34,989 nucleotides of DNA, taken from contig JAPXNL010000009.1 in NCBI GenBank assembly GCA_033808535.1, positions 1 through 34,989 on the forward strand, given 5' to 3'. The DNA is from DTU078 sp033808535. Its GTDB lineage: Bacteria; Bacillota; Clostridia; Oscillospirales; CAG-272. A program made the translations under genes and the position numbers. The notes under the pieces are model-generated. The model saw nothing but the letters and a program-made list of their open reading frames with translations. It did no database searches and had not been told where the DNA came from. Of this stretch, positions 7,802 to 16,900 are shown one piece after another (the first letter of the stretch is position 1; every line of letters starts with the position of its first letter).

Positions 7802-9493
7802 ATGTTATATGAGCTTGATATCGAAAATATCGCCGTTATAAAGCGCGCGTCAATCCGGTTTTCGCCGGGATTTACCGTGCTGACCGGCGAAACCGGGGCA
7901 GGCAAGTCGATAATCATCGACTCTATAATGCTGCTTCTAGGCGCACGCGCACAGAAGGATCTGATCCGGTCAGGCGAGAAATCCGCTTCGGTGAGCGCTG
8001 TATTCGGCGGGTTCGGCGAGGCTGAGATTGCGGTGTTCTCTGAGCTTGGCATTGCGCCCGACGAGGACGGCATGCTCTATCTGAGCCGCGAGGTTACCCC
8101 CGACGGCAGATCGACTGCCCGCATCAACGGGCGTGCGGTTCCGGCTTCCGTGCTGCGCGAAATCGGAGCACAGCTTGTGAACATCCACGGCCAGCACGAC
8201 AATCAGGCACTGCTCAACCCCTCCACCCACCTTTCACTTGTCGATCTGTACGCCGGCGACAGCGCGGAGCTTGCCGCATACACGGCAGCCTTTGACGCTT
8301 TGACCGAAACACGTCGCGAGCTTGAAGCCGCAAGCATTGACGGGGCGGAGAAAGCGCTGCGCATTGAGATGTTGCGCTTCCAGCTTGCCGACATTGACGG
8401 CGCGAAGCTGAAGCCCGGCGAGGAGGAAGCGCTGGAAGCAAGACGCCTCAAGCTGCGCAACCTTGAGCTTATTTCCCGTCAGTCGCGGCTGATACGCAGT
8501 GCGCTCTATAGAGCCGAAAAGGGCATGTCGGCCTATGACCTGATAACGCGCGCCATCCCGGCACTCGAGCAGCTGCGTGATTTTGTGCCCGGCGCCGACA
8601 GTTATACCGAACGGCTTGAGGTATTGCGCTCGGAGCTGGAGGACATAGCCGAGCGCATAGCGGATGCCTGCGGAGACGACCTTGATACAGACCCGTCCGA
8701 CGAGCTCGACCGCATTGAAAGCCGGCTTGATGCTATAACAAAGCTGAAACGCAAGTACGGCGCGGATATAAATGAAATTCTTGAGTTCCGCGCGAAAGCG
8801 GCGGCAGAGCTTGCGGCGCTTGAAGGCGCTGACCTGCGGGTGACAGAGCTTAAAAAGCAGCTTGCCGCGCGTGAAGCGGAAACTGAAACCGCTGCCGAGG
8901 CGCTGACGGCTGTCCGGCGGAAGGCGTCTGAGCGGCTGTCAGCCGCCGTAACGGCAGAGCTTGCCGAGCTCGAACTTGCAAAGGCAGTGTTTTCGGTCAG
9001 TCTCACCCGGGAAATAAGCCAGGACGGCAGACCGATTTTCACGCGGCGGGGCGCAGATGCGCTGGAGTTTCTCATCACCGCCAACCCCGGCGAGCCGCCC
9101 AAACCGCTGGCGAAAATAGCGTCAGGCGGCGAGCTGTCCCGCGTGATGCTGGCTATAAAGAGCGTGCTTTCAGAGGGCGGCGCGTCAACGCTTATATTTG
9201 ACGAGATCGACGCGGGCGTGTCGGGCAAGACCTCGTATAAAATCGGCGTCAAGCTGAAGAAGCTGGCTCGCAACGCGCAGGTTATATGCGTCACCCATTC
9301 GGCGCAGATAGCAGCCGTCGCCGACACGCAACTCTTAATAAGCAAGCGTGAGGCGGGCGGACGGGTCGAAACCGAGGTCACTCCGCTCGACCGCGCGGGC
9401 AGGATCCGCGAGCTTGCGCGCATAATGGGCGGAGCGGAAATCACCGACAAGCTGCTGCAATCAGCCGAAGAACTGCTGGAAAGCGGCAAATAA
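7802..9493 (+). CDS. recN: DNA repair ATPase RecN
   Basis: SMC-like ATPase that helps recombinational repair of double-strand breaks. The 563-residue protein has the expected architecture. An N-terminal ATPase half carries Walker A GETGAGKS at 29-36. A long alanine/glutamate-rich coiled-coil middle spans about residues 150-390. The C-terminal half has the ABC signature SGGELSRVMLAI and Walker B STLIFDEIDAGVSG, followed by CVTHSAQIAA. I chose ATG at 7802 (MLYELDIENIAVI), the classic RecN start; an upstream GTG at 7763 would add 13 unrelated residues. No strong ribosome-binding site is visible at 7802, and the upstream leader can form stems. Length is normal for Firmicutes. Confidence 0.96.
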   Translation: MLYELDIENIAVIKRASIRFSPGFTVLTGETGAGKSIIIDSIMLLLGARAQKDLIRSGEKSASVSAVFGGFGEAEIAVFSELGIAPDEDGMLYLSREVTPDGRSTARINGRAVPASVLREIGAQLVNIHGQHDNQALLNPSTHLSLVDLYAGDSAELAAYTAAFDALTETRRELEAASIDGAEKALRIEMLRFQLADIDGAKLKPGEEEALEARRLKLRNLELISRQSRLIRSALYRAEKGMSAYDLITRAIPALEQLRDFVPGADSYTERLEVLRSELEDIAERIADACGDDLDTDPSDELDRIESRLDAITKLKRKYGADINEILEFRAKAAAELAALEGADLRVTELKKQLAAREAETETAAEALTAVRRKASERLSAAVTAELAELELAKAVFSVSLTREISQDGRPIFTRRGADALEFLITANPGEPPKPLAKIASGGELSRVMLAIKSVLSEGGASTLIFDEIDAGVSGKTSYKIGVKLKKLARNAQVICVTHSAQIAAVADTQLLISKREAGGRVETEVTPLDRAGRIRELARIMGGAEITDKLLQSAEELLESGK

Positions 9494-9524
9494 CCGGTGT
9501 TAAAAAAGGGAATAGTAATAAATG

Positions 9525-9556
9525 AGCCGGATGCCGTAACAGCGCAGTGTCCGGCT
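9525..9556 (+). other. hairpin after recN
   Basis: AGCCGGA (9525-9531) and TCCGGCT (9550-9556) form a perfect 7-bp stem with an 18-base loop, 32 bases beyond the recN stop. No T-run follows, so it is not a standard intrinsic terminator. It may be part of the tyrS leader. Confidence 0.4.
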
Positions 9557-9586
9557 GAATAAATATACTAATGACAGGAGTCAGGC

Positions 9587-9631
9587 GTGAAAATCAAAGT
9601 AGTTAACAGAAAGGAATCCGCGTTTGCGTAA
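9587..9631 (+). CDS. possible 14-codon leader ORF ahead of tyrS
   Basis: A GTG at 9587 follows CAGGAG (9575-9580) at good spacing and opens a frame coding MKIKVVNRKESAFA, ended by TAA at 9629-9631. The tyrS start lies only 15 (ATG 9647) or 27 (ATG 9659) bases after the stop, and neither tyrS ATG has its own Shine-Dalgarno sequence. The arrangement suggests translational coupling or a leader peptide. The peptide holds no tyrosine, so it is not a classical tyrosine-codon attenuator. It could also be chance. Confidence 0.35.
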   Translation: MKIKVVNRKESAFA

Positions 9632-9646
9632 TGCGACCGCGTTCAT

Positions 9647-10885
9647 ATGGTAAATAAAATGAGTCTGTTCAAAGAATTCATCGATCGCGGCCTTCTGGCG
9701 CAATGCACGGATCCGGAGACACTTGAAAAACTGCTCGACAGCGAGCGTGTAACATTTTACATCGGATTTGACCCCACAGCCGACAGCCTGCATGTCGGAC
9801 ATTTTTTGCAGCTTAAAATTATGGCGCACATGCAGCGCGCCGGTCACCGGCCCATCGCGCTTTTGGGTGGCGGCACGGGCATGATAGGTGACCCGTCCGG
9901 CAAGTCGGATATGCGGCGCATGCTGTCGAAAGAGACGATAGCGCACAACATCGAGTGCTTTAAACAGCAGATGTCGCGCTTTATAGACATATCCGAGGGG
10001 AAGGCGCTGTTTGTAAACAACGCCGAATGGCTGTATAACCTAAACTATATAGATTTTCTGCGGGACATCGGCCCGTATTTTTCGGTCAACCGCATGCTCG
10101 CCGCCGAATGTTACAAGGCGAGGCTTGAAACCGGGCTGACATTCCTTGAGTTCAACTACATGCTGCTGCAGAGCTACGACTTCTACAGGCTGTACAATGA
10201 TTACAACTGCAAAGTCCAGCTCGGCGGCGACGACCAGTGGTCGAACATCATCGGCGGCGTGGAACTCATCAGGCGCAAAGACGGCGGCGAGGCGTACGGT
10301 ATGACCTTCAAGCTGCTCACCACCAGTGAAGGCAAGAAGATGGGCAAGACAGAGAAGGGCGCGGTATGGCTCGACAAGGAGAAAACGCCCCCGTACGACT
10401 TTTTCCAGTACTGGCGTAATATCGCCGACGCCGACGTCATAAACTGCCTTAAGATGCTCACATTCCTGCCGCTTGACGAGATTGCAAAATATGAATCACT
10501 CCGTGGCAGCGAGCTCAACGCCGCAAAGGAATTGCTTGCATTTGAGCTTACAAGGCTTGTTCACGGCGAGGATGAAGCGCAAAAGGCGCTAGACGCGGCG
10601 CGCGCGATTTTCGCCGACGGCGGCATATCCGACGATATGCCGACCTGCACGCTGACCGCCGGCGACTTTGCAGACGGAAAGATTTCCGTTATCGATATGC
10701 TTGTCGCCGCAAAACTTGCCCCGTCGAAGGGAGAGGCGCGCCGGCTTATACAGCAGGGCGGAGTTATTGTATGCGACGAGAAGGTCACCTCTCTCGACGC
10801 AGCCCTGACCGCAGACGACTTTGTCTCGCGCGATGTTATAGTTAAAAAAGGCAAAAAAACATTTATGCGCTACACGCTTGCCTGA
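9647..10885 (+). CDS. tyrS: tyrosyl-tRNA synthetase (TyrRS, class I)
   Basis: Charges tRNA(Tyr) with tyrosine. The protein is 412 residues from ATG 9647 or 408 from ATG 9659 (MSLFKEF), which may be the true start; neither has a visible ribosome-binding site. It shows the HIGH-type motif in DPTADSLHVGHFLQL, the tyrosine-site segment GGTGMIGDPSGKSDMR, the QLGGDDQWSNI block and the KMSKS-equivalent GKKMGKTEKGAVW. This is followed by KEKTPPYDFFQYW and a C-terminal S4 RNA-binding domain (ISVIDMLVAAKLAPSKGEARRLIQQGGV). The form is the common bacterial TyrS with the KxGKTE signature rather than TyrZ. No T-box leader was recognised between recN and this gene. Confidence 0.96.
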   Translation: MVNKMSLFKEFIDRGLLAQCTDPETLEKLLDSERVTFYIGFDPTADSLHVGHFLQLKIMAHMQRAGHRPIALLGGGTGMIGDPSGKSDMRRMLSKETIAHNIECFKQQMSRFIDISEGKALFVNNAEWLYNLNYIDFLRDIGPYFSVNRMLAAECYKARLETGLTFLEFNYMLLQSYDFYRLYNDYNCKVQLGGDDQWSNIIGGVELIRRKDGGEAYGMTFKLLTTSEGKKMGKTEKGAVWLDKEKTPPYDFFQYWRNIADADVINCLKMLTFLPLDEIAKYESLRGSELNAAKELLAFELTRLVHGEDEAQKALDAARAIFADGGISDDMPTCTLTAGDFADGKISVIDMLVAAKLAPSKGEARRLIQQGGVIVCDEKVTSLDAALTADDFVSRDVIVKKGKKTFMRYTLA

Positions 10886-10976
10886 CCCGGCATGAATACG
10901 GCGATTCATCAAAAATTGCCGCGTGGCATAGAATTATATAAGCCGTATCAGATTAAAATTATGGATATTCTTGACC

Positions 10977-11900
10977 ATGACTGATTACGCGACGCTTAAG
11001 CCGTATCTTAAAACTGAATTCGAACGCGGGGAATTGACCTATTCGGCCGATTTTCCGCTTTCGTCCTGCTGCACATTTAAAATCGGCGGGCCTGCCGACT
11101 TTGTTGTATATCCGAAAAACGAGCGCGCGCTGATCAGTCTTGTGGAATTTATCCGCTCGATCGGCTTGCGCTACAACGTGTTCGGTAACGCCTCCAACGT
11201 GCTTTTCGACGACCCCGGATACCGCGGAGTTGTGATTTTCACCTCCGAACTCAAATCGGTTACGCAAAACGGAGAAATAATGACGGCAGGCAGCGGTATG
11301 CCGGTGACATCACTTGCTGTTGCCGCATATCGCGCGTCTCTGGCAGGACTTGAGTTTACCTACGGAATACCCGGCTCGGTCGGCGGAGCGGTTTATATGA
11401 ATGCCGGTGCGTATAGCGGCGAAATAAAGGATGTGTGCATTTCAAGCCGGGTATATAATCCCGAAACCGGGACTGTCACGGTATACAAAGGCGACCAGCA
11501 GCGCTTTGGCTATCGCGAGAGCGTGTATATGAACTCGCCGCTTATCATCCTGTCGTCGGATTTCAGGCTGCAGGAATGCGATCCGGCAGAGATAGATGCG
11601 CTTATGCGCAAGCTGATGAACCAGCGAATTGAAAAGCAGCCGCTCGACATGCCGAGCGCCGGCAGCGTATTCAAGCGCTGCGACGGCTATTATACAGCCA
11701 AGCTTATAGAGGATGCAGGGCTGAAGGGCACGGCGATAGGCGGGGCGCAGGTGTCGGAAAAGCATGCCGGCTTCATTGTCAACCGGGGCGGTGCAACGGC
11801 ATCCGATGTGCGCAGGCTTATAGACCATATCCGTGCAACGGTGTACGAGCGTTTCGGCGCGGAAATTCAGCCTGAGGTGCGATTTATTCCCGCCGAATAA
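10977..11900 (+). CDS. murB: UDP-N-acetylenolpyruvoylglucosamine reductase MurB
   Basis: FAD enzyme that makes UDP-N-acetylmuramic acid, the second committed step of peptidoglycan precursor synthesis in the cytoplasm. The 307-residue protein shows the FAD-binding segments VFGNASNVLFDD (68-79) and YGIPGSVGGAVYMNAGAY (129-146), Arg180 in GYRESVY, the proton-donor serine Ser230 in SAGSVFKR, and the catalytic Glu300 in QPEVRF. Lack of the extra tyrosine loop of E. coli MurB fits the type II form usual in Firmicutes. ATG 10977 is preferred to a TTG two codons earlier; no clear Shine-Dalgarno is present. It heads a murB-rapZ-whiA-dnaE series in one direction. Confidence 0.95.
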   Translation: MTDYATLKPYLKTEFERGELTYSADFPLSSCCTFKIGGPADFVVYPKNERALISLVEFIRSIGLRYNVFGNASNVLFDDPGYRGVVIFTSELKSVTQNGEIMTAGSGMPVTSLAVAAYRASLAGLEFTYGIPGSVGGAVYMNAGAYSGEIKDVCISSRVYNPETGTVTVYKGDQQRFGYRESVYMNSPLIILSSDFRLQECDPAEIDALMRKLMNQRIEKQPLDMPSAGSVFKRCDGYYTAKLIEDAGLKGTAIGGAQVSEKHAGFIVNRGGATASDVRRLIDHIRATVYERFGAEIQPEVRFIPAE

Positions 11901-11989
11901 ACGCACCGGATTTTAACCGGACAAGCATGCTTTGCGACACACACTTCGGTCCAGACAAACACCCTTGACGGGGGGGAACATAAAACGCT

Positions 11990-12868
11990 ATGGAATTTCT
12001 GGTTCTTACGGGAATGTCGGGCGCCGGTAAGACGCAGGCCTCCAACACGCTCGAGGACATGGGCTATTACTGCATAGACAATATGCCCGCGGCGCTGATC
12101 GCTACGTTCGCCGAGCTTTACACGCAGACACCGGGCAAGGCGCAGAACGTCGCGTTTATACTCGACGTGCGCGGCGAGCTGGAGTTTGACACGCTGTTCG
12201 AGCAGCTCGATATGCTCAAAAAGCGCGGGTTTGCCTGCCGCACGGTGTTTATCGACTGCAACGACCGCGTGCTGCTCAACCGCTATAAGGAGACAAGGCG
12301 TCTGCACCCGCTTGTCGCGCTCAAGAACGTCACTGTCTCCGAGGCTATAATGCAGGAGAGGGAAATGCTCGCGCCCGTGAAGGCGCGCGCCGACTATGTT
12401 ATAGACACCTCAACTCTGACGCCGCTGCAGCTGCGCGACCGCATAAAGGCGATACTGTTTGCATCCGAAAGCGGAGGCGGGATGATAATAACCTGCCTGT
12501 CCTTCGGCTTCAAATACGGCATCGCTACCGAGGCTGACCTTGTGTTCGACGTGCGCTGCTTCCCAAACCCGTATTATAAGGAGGAGCTGCGCGACCTTAC
12601 CGGGCTGGACGACCCGGTGCGGGATTATGTGTTTTCGCACGGTGCGACGAATAGATTTATGGACAAGCTGTTCGACATGGTCGACTATCTTATCCCGCTC
12701 TACATCGAGGAGGGCAAGCCGCAGCTTATAATTGCGTTCGGATGCACGGGCGGCAAGCACCGTTCGGTTGCGATTGCTGAAGCCTTGGCCTCCCATCTGC
12801 GCGCTCAGAATCTCAACACCGTCACAATTCATCGAGACATAGTGAAAAAATTTACGGGCGATAAATAG
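11990..12868 (+). CDS. rapZ: RapZ / YvcJ nucleotide-binding protein
   Basis: P-loop protein that in E. coli delivers the small RNA GlmZ to RNase E and so tunes glucosamine-6-phosphate synthase. In Bacillus (YvcJ) it is a GTP/ATP-binding protein linked to competence. The 292-residue protein has Walker A GMSGAGKT at residues 8-15, an internal DTSTLTPLQLRDRI stretch, and the C-terminal domain with SFGFKYG, DVRCFPNPYY and the conserved ATP/UDP-GlcNAc-sensing style motif GCTGGKHRSVAIAE. The start is supported by a G-rich site (GGGGGGAA) about 10 bases upstream. In many Firmicutes yvcK sits between rapZ and whiA; here whiA follows after 69 bases and yvcK is absent. Confidence 0.95.
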   Translation: MEFLVLTGMSGAGKTQASNTLEDMGYYCIDNMPAALIATFAELYTQTPGKAQNVAFILDVRGELEFDTLFEQLDMLKKRGFACRTVFIDCNDRVLLNRYKETRRLHPLVALKNVTVSEAIMQEREMLAPVKARADYVIDTSTLTPLQLRDRIKAILFASESGGGMIITCLSFGFKYGIATEADLVFDVRCFPNPYYKEELRDLTGLDDPVRDYVFSHGATNRFMDKLFDMVDYLIPLYIEEGKPQLIIAFGCTGGKHRSVAIAEALASHLRAQNLNTVTIHRDIVKKFTGDK

Positions 12869-12937
12869 CCGGCGTCATAACAATTCTGCCCGTTGTGCGC
12901 TCAAAGCGAATAAAACGTATAATGGGGTGGATTGCGC

Positions 12938-13816
12938 ATGAAGCTGTCGTTTTCGCAGCGGGTCAAAAAAGATCTCTGCGGCCTGATGCTTAAGAAAAAG
13001 TGCTGCCGTCGCTCGTTTTTGTATGGCTGCATGTTCGCCTCCCGCGTGTTCTCGCACGATGCAATCGAATTGCGCGCGGACCAGCCGGCGACAGGCAAAA
13101 GCCTGCGGGCCCTGATGGCCGGAGTGTTCGGCATAGCCTGCGAGGAGGGACCCCGGCTGACGGTTACACTCCCGGCTGAGCTTGATGTGATTTTCGACGA
13201 GCTTGGCGATGACGCGCATATCACGCTGAACAAAGCCGTGTTCGGCTGCGAGCTGTGCCGTCAGGTGTTTTTGCGCGGCGCATTTGTGGAGTGCGGCACG
13301 GTCAACGCCCCGGGACGCTCGTATCACCTTGAGTTTGTCGCGCCTGCGGACGGGCGCGCCGAACAGATCGCACAGCTGATAGCCGACATGGGCGTGACCC
13401 CGGGTATAATTCATCGTCCCGCCGTCAAATCAACGGGCGTGTATTTCAAGGGCAGCGAGGCGGTGGAGGACATACTCAACCTCATAGGCGCACAGCGCGC
13501 GGCGTTCAAGCTGATGGACGCCAAAATTGTGCGCGAGCTGCGGAACAACGCCAACCGCTGTGCAAACTGCGACACCGCCAACATTTCTAAGACTATCGAC
13601 GCGGCGCAGACGCAGATTGAGGCTATCAGCCGGATGCTCGCATCTGGTCCGGACGGTGTCCCGGACGACCTGCTTATTACAGCGAAGCTAAGGATTGAAA
13701 ATCCCGACGCCACGCTTGCAGAGCTTGCCGCACTGCACGATCCCCCATTGACAAAATCCGGCGTCAAGCACCGGCTCGACAGGATTATAAAATTCGTGGA
13801 TTTGAGCGACGCATAA
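12938..13816 (+). CDS. whiA: WhiA, DNA-binding protein with LAGLIDADG-like domain
   Basis: WhiA is needed for sporulation septation in Streptomyces and influences cell division and chromosome segregation in Bacillus. The predicted 292-residue protein has the family's N-terminal part (SFSQRVKKDLCGL, CCRRSFLYGCMFASR, GSISD-like region degenerate), a central homing-endonuclease-like domain without catalytic function (VYFKGSEAVEDILNLIGAQ), and the C-terminal helix-turn-helix block. That block holds RELRNNANRCANCDTANISKT and the terminal LAALHDPPLTKSGVKHRL, which is the diagnostic WhiA signature. ATG 12938 is preferred to a TTG two codons upstream, with GGGGTGG ahead. Its stop codon lies inside a long palindrome at 13813-13840. 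Confidence 0.94.
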   Translation: MKLSFSQRVKKDLCGLMLKKKCCRRSFLYGCMFASRVFSHDAIELRADQPATGKSLRALMAGVFGIACEEGPRLTVTLPAELDVIFDELGDDAHITLNKAVFGCELCRQVFLRGAFVECGTVNAPGRSYHLEFVAPADGRAEQIAQLIADMGVTPGIIHRPAVKSTGVYFKGSEAVEDILNLIGAQRAAFKLMDAKIVRELRNNANRCANCDTANISKTIDAAQTQIEAISRMLASGPDGVPDDLLITAKLRIENPDATLAELAALHDPPLTKSGVKHRLDRIIKFVDLSDA

Positions 13817-13840
13817 CAATGTTATACATAACATCGTTAT
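13813..13840. promoter_or_regulatory. 28-bp near-perfect palindrome at the whiA stop, operator-like
   Basis: The inner arms ATGTTAT (13820-13826 region) and ATAACAT flank a 2-base centre, and the outer arms ATAAC (13813-13817) and GTTAT (13836-13840) extend the symmetry with one mismatched pair. It contains the whiA stop codon and lies about 115 bases upstream of dnaE, just before an AT-rich TATAAA box near 13855. There is no T-run, so a dimeric regulator's operator is the simplest reading; an RNA hairpin is possible. Confidence 0.55.
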
Positions 13841-13911
13841 ACGCCGCCGGTTACATATAAAATAGCTGCTGCGCCATGTGAGCGCGGCAAAACCGAGCGA
13901 ACCTTTTTTAT

Positions 13912-13932
13912 GGCGATGTGAAACGCATCGCC
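13912..13932 (+). other. 9-bp hairpin in the dnaE leader
   Basis: GGCGATGTG (13912-13920), the triloop AAA and CGCATCGCC (13924-13932) pair over nine positions with a single G-U. The stem ends 23 bases before the dnaE ATG. No strong Shine-Dalgarno lies between, so the stem may influence initiation. Confidence 0.45.
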
Positions 13933-13955
13933 CCTTGTCTATATTCGGTGTTGCC

Positions 13956-16900
13956 ATGTCTGATTTCGTCCATCTTCATCTGCATAGTGAATACAGTCTG
14001 CTCGACGGCGCATGCCGCGTGTCGGACATACCCAAAGCGGCGAAGGCTGCCGGACACGACGCGGTCGCGATAACCGACCACGGCGTTATGTACGGCGCCG
14101 TCGCCTTTTTCCGTGCCTGCATGGACGAAGGGGTTAAGCCTATAATCGGCTGCGAGATATACGTCGCGCCGCGCACGCGCTTTGACAGGACGCACGGGCC
14201 CGACAGCGAAAACTATCATCTCGTGCTGCTCTGCAAAGACGAGATTGGATACCGCAACCTGATACACATCGTGTCGCGCGCGTTCACGGAGGGCTTTTAC
14301 TCGAAGCCCCGCGCTGATATGGAGCTGCTGGAGCAGCGCTCCGAGGGACTTATCGCATTGTCGGCGTGCCTGGGCGGCTATATACAGCAGGCGATACTGC
14401 GCGACGATATGGCAGCGGCAGAAGAATATGCGCGAAAGCTCGAGTCTATATTCGGGCGCGATAACTTCTATCTTGAGCTTCAGGACCACGGGCTTGCCGA
14501 ACAGGAGAAGGTCAACGCCGCGCTTGCGGAGCTGTCGGAGCGCACGGGCATACCGCTCGTCGCCACAAACGACGTGCACTATATAAGGCGGCAGGACGCC
14601 GATACGCAGGCGATCCTGATGTGCATACAGACCAACAATGTTATAACCGACGGGCGCCCGCTCGGATTTGAAACAGACGAGTTTTATTATAAGTCCACAG
14701 ACGAAATGCGCCGTCTCTTCTCGGGCTACCGCGATGCGCTTTCAAACACCGTTAAAATCGCAGAGCGCTGCAACTTCCGCTTTGAGTTCGGCAAGGTATA
14801 TCTGCCCGCGTTTACACCGCCGGGCGGCATGCATCCCGACGACTACCTGCGCAAGCTCGCAAACACGGGGCTTGCAAAAAAACTGATGTCGGGCGAGATA
14901 GTGCCGAACGAAAGTCGCACGCCGGAGCAGTATCGCGAGCGCGTAGACTATGAGCTGTCGGTCATAGCCCAGATGGGTTACAGTGAATATTTTCTCATCG
15001 TCGCGGACTTTGTGGGATACGCGAAATCGCACGATATACCCACAGGCCCGGGCCGCGGCTCGGGGGCGGGCAGCCTTGTCGCATATCTGACAGGCATAAC
15101 AGACGTTGACCCGCTTTTCTATGACCTGCTCTTCGAGGCGTTTTTGAACCCCGAGCGCGTTTCGATGCCCGATTTTGATATAGACTTCTGCTATAACCGC
15201 CGCGACGAGGTTATAGCCTACGTGTGCGAAAAATACGGCCACGACCATGTGGCGCAGATAATAACATTCGGCACGATGGCGGCGCGCGCCGCCGTGCGCG
15301 ACGTCGGCCGTGCGCTGGGCATGTCATATGCGGAAGTCGACAGAGTCGCAAAACTCATCCCGCAGCGGCTGGGCATAACGCTTGAGGACGCGATGCTTGA
15401 CACTGAACTGCGCTCCGTATACGACAGCGACCCGAAGGTGCGCAGACTGCTCGACATTTCGCGAGCCGTCGAAGGAATGCCGCGTCATGCCTCGACCCAT
15501 GCCGCCGGCGTGGTTATAACCGACCGCCCGCTTGAGACATATGTGCCGCTGGCGGTCAACGGCGAGGTGACCGTCACGCAGTATGACATGGATACCGTGG
15601 CGATGCTCGGGCTGCTCAAGTTCGATTTTCTCGGGCTGCGCTACCTTACCATCATAGACGAGTGCTGCCGGCAGGTCAGACAGACCGACCCGGGTTTTGA
15701 TCTGAAAAAAATCCCGCGCGACGACGAGGCGGCGTTTGCGATGATATCCTCCGGCCATACGGACGGGATGTTCCAGCTCGAGTCGGGGGGCATGAGGCAG
15801 CTGCTTATCAGACTGCGCCCCCAAAGCATAGAGGATATAATGATTTCCATCGCGCTGTACAGGCCCGGGCCGATGGATGCAATACCGAAATATCTTGAAA
15901 ACCGCGCCGACCCGTCGAAAATTAAATACAAAATTACGGCGCTCGCCGAGATATTAAACGAAACAAGCGGCGTCATAGTCTATCAGGAACAGGTCATGCA
16001 GATATTCCGCGCCGTCGCGGGCTATTCGTATGGCCGGGCGGATATAGTGCGCCGCGCGATATCAAAGAAAAAAGCCGACGTCATTGAAGCTGAGCGCACG
16101 GGCTTTATAGAAAGCGCAGTAAAACTTGGCTGCCCGCGCGAGGACGCCGTGGAGCTTTTCGAGGACATGACGGCGTTCGCCAACTACGGGTTTAAAAAAG
16201 GGCACGCCGCCGCCTATGCGATAATATCATACCAGACCGCATATCTGAAGGCTCACTATCCCGGACAATATCTTGCCGCGCTTATGACAAGCGTGCTGTC
16301 AAGCCCCTCCAAGCTTGCGGACTATATAGCGGAGTGCACAAGACTTGGCATAAAGCTGCTGCCGCCCGATATAAACGAAAGCGGCGCGGTATTCAGATAC
16401 GAATCACCGGGCGAGGAGGGCGGAGTCGGAGCGATACGCTACGGCCTGCTCGCCGTCAAGGGCGTGGGCGAAGGTTTTATTAAAAAACTGATAATCGAGC
16501 GTGAGACAAACGGGCGGTTTACGTCGCTATACAATTACATCTCGCGCACCGTCGCGCACGGCGGGAACCGCAGGCAGGCGGAGGCGCTGATAAAATCAGG
16601 CGCGCTCGACTGTCTGGGCGCGTTCCGCAGCCGTATGCTTGCCGTTTACGAGAAGCTGTTTGACATTGTGCAGGCAGGTTCAAAAAACGAGCTTGAGGGA
16701 CAGCTCGACCTGTTCGGCGCAGACGATGAGCCGCAGGTTGTAATGCCGGAAATCCCCGAGTTCGGGCTGCGTGAGCTTTTGGCACTGGAACGCGAGGCGA
16801 CGGGGCTGTACTTCTCGGGTCACATATCCGATCAGTACAAGGATGCCGCCGAAGCGCTGGGAGCGGTGCCGATAAACCGAATAAAAAACGCATTTGCCGA

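Noticed and set aside
8602..9489. Long reverse-strand ORF (295 codons) opposite recN
   Set aside because: It is very rich in Ser and Ala and is the mirror of a GC-rich coding frame. recN is fully convincing on the forward strand.
9620..9646. T-box core sequence ahead of tyrS (TGCGACCGCG resembles TGGNACCGCG)
   Set aside because: The essential TGG that pairs with the tRNA end is TGC here. There is no specifier loop or terminator, and the start codon follows at once, leaving no room for the switch.
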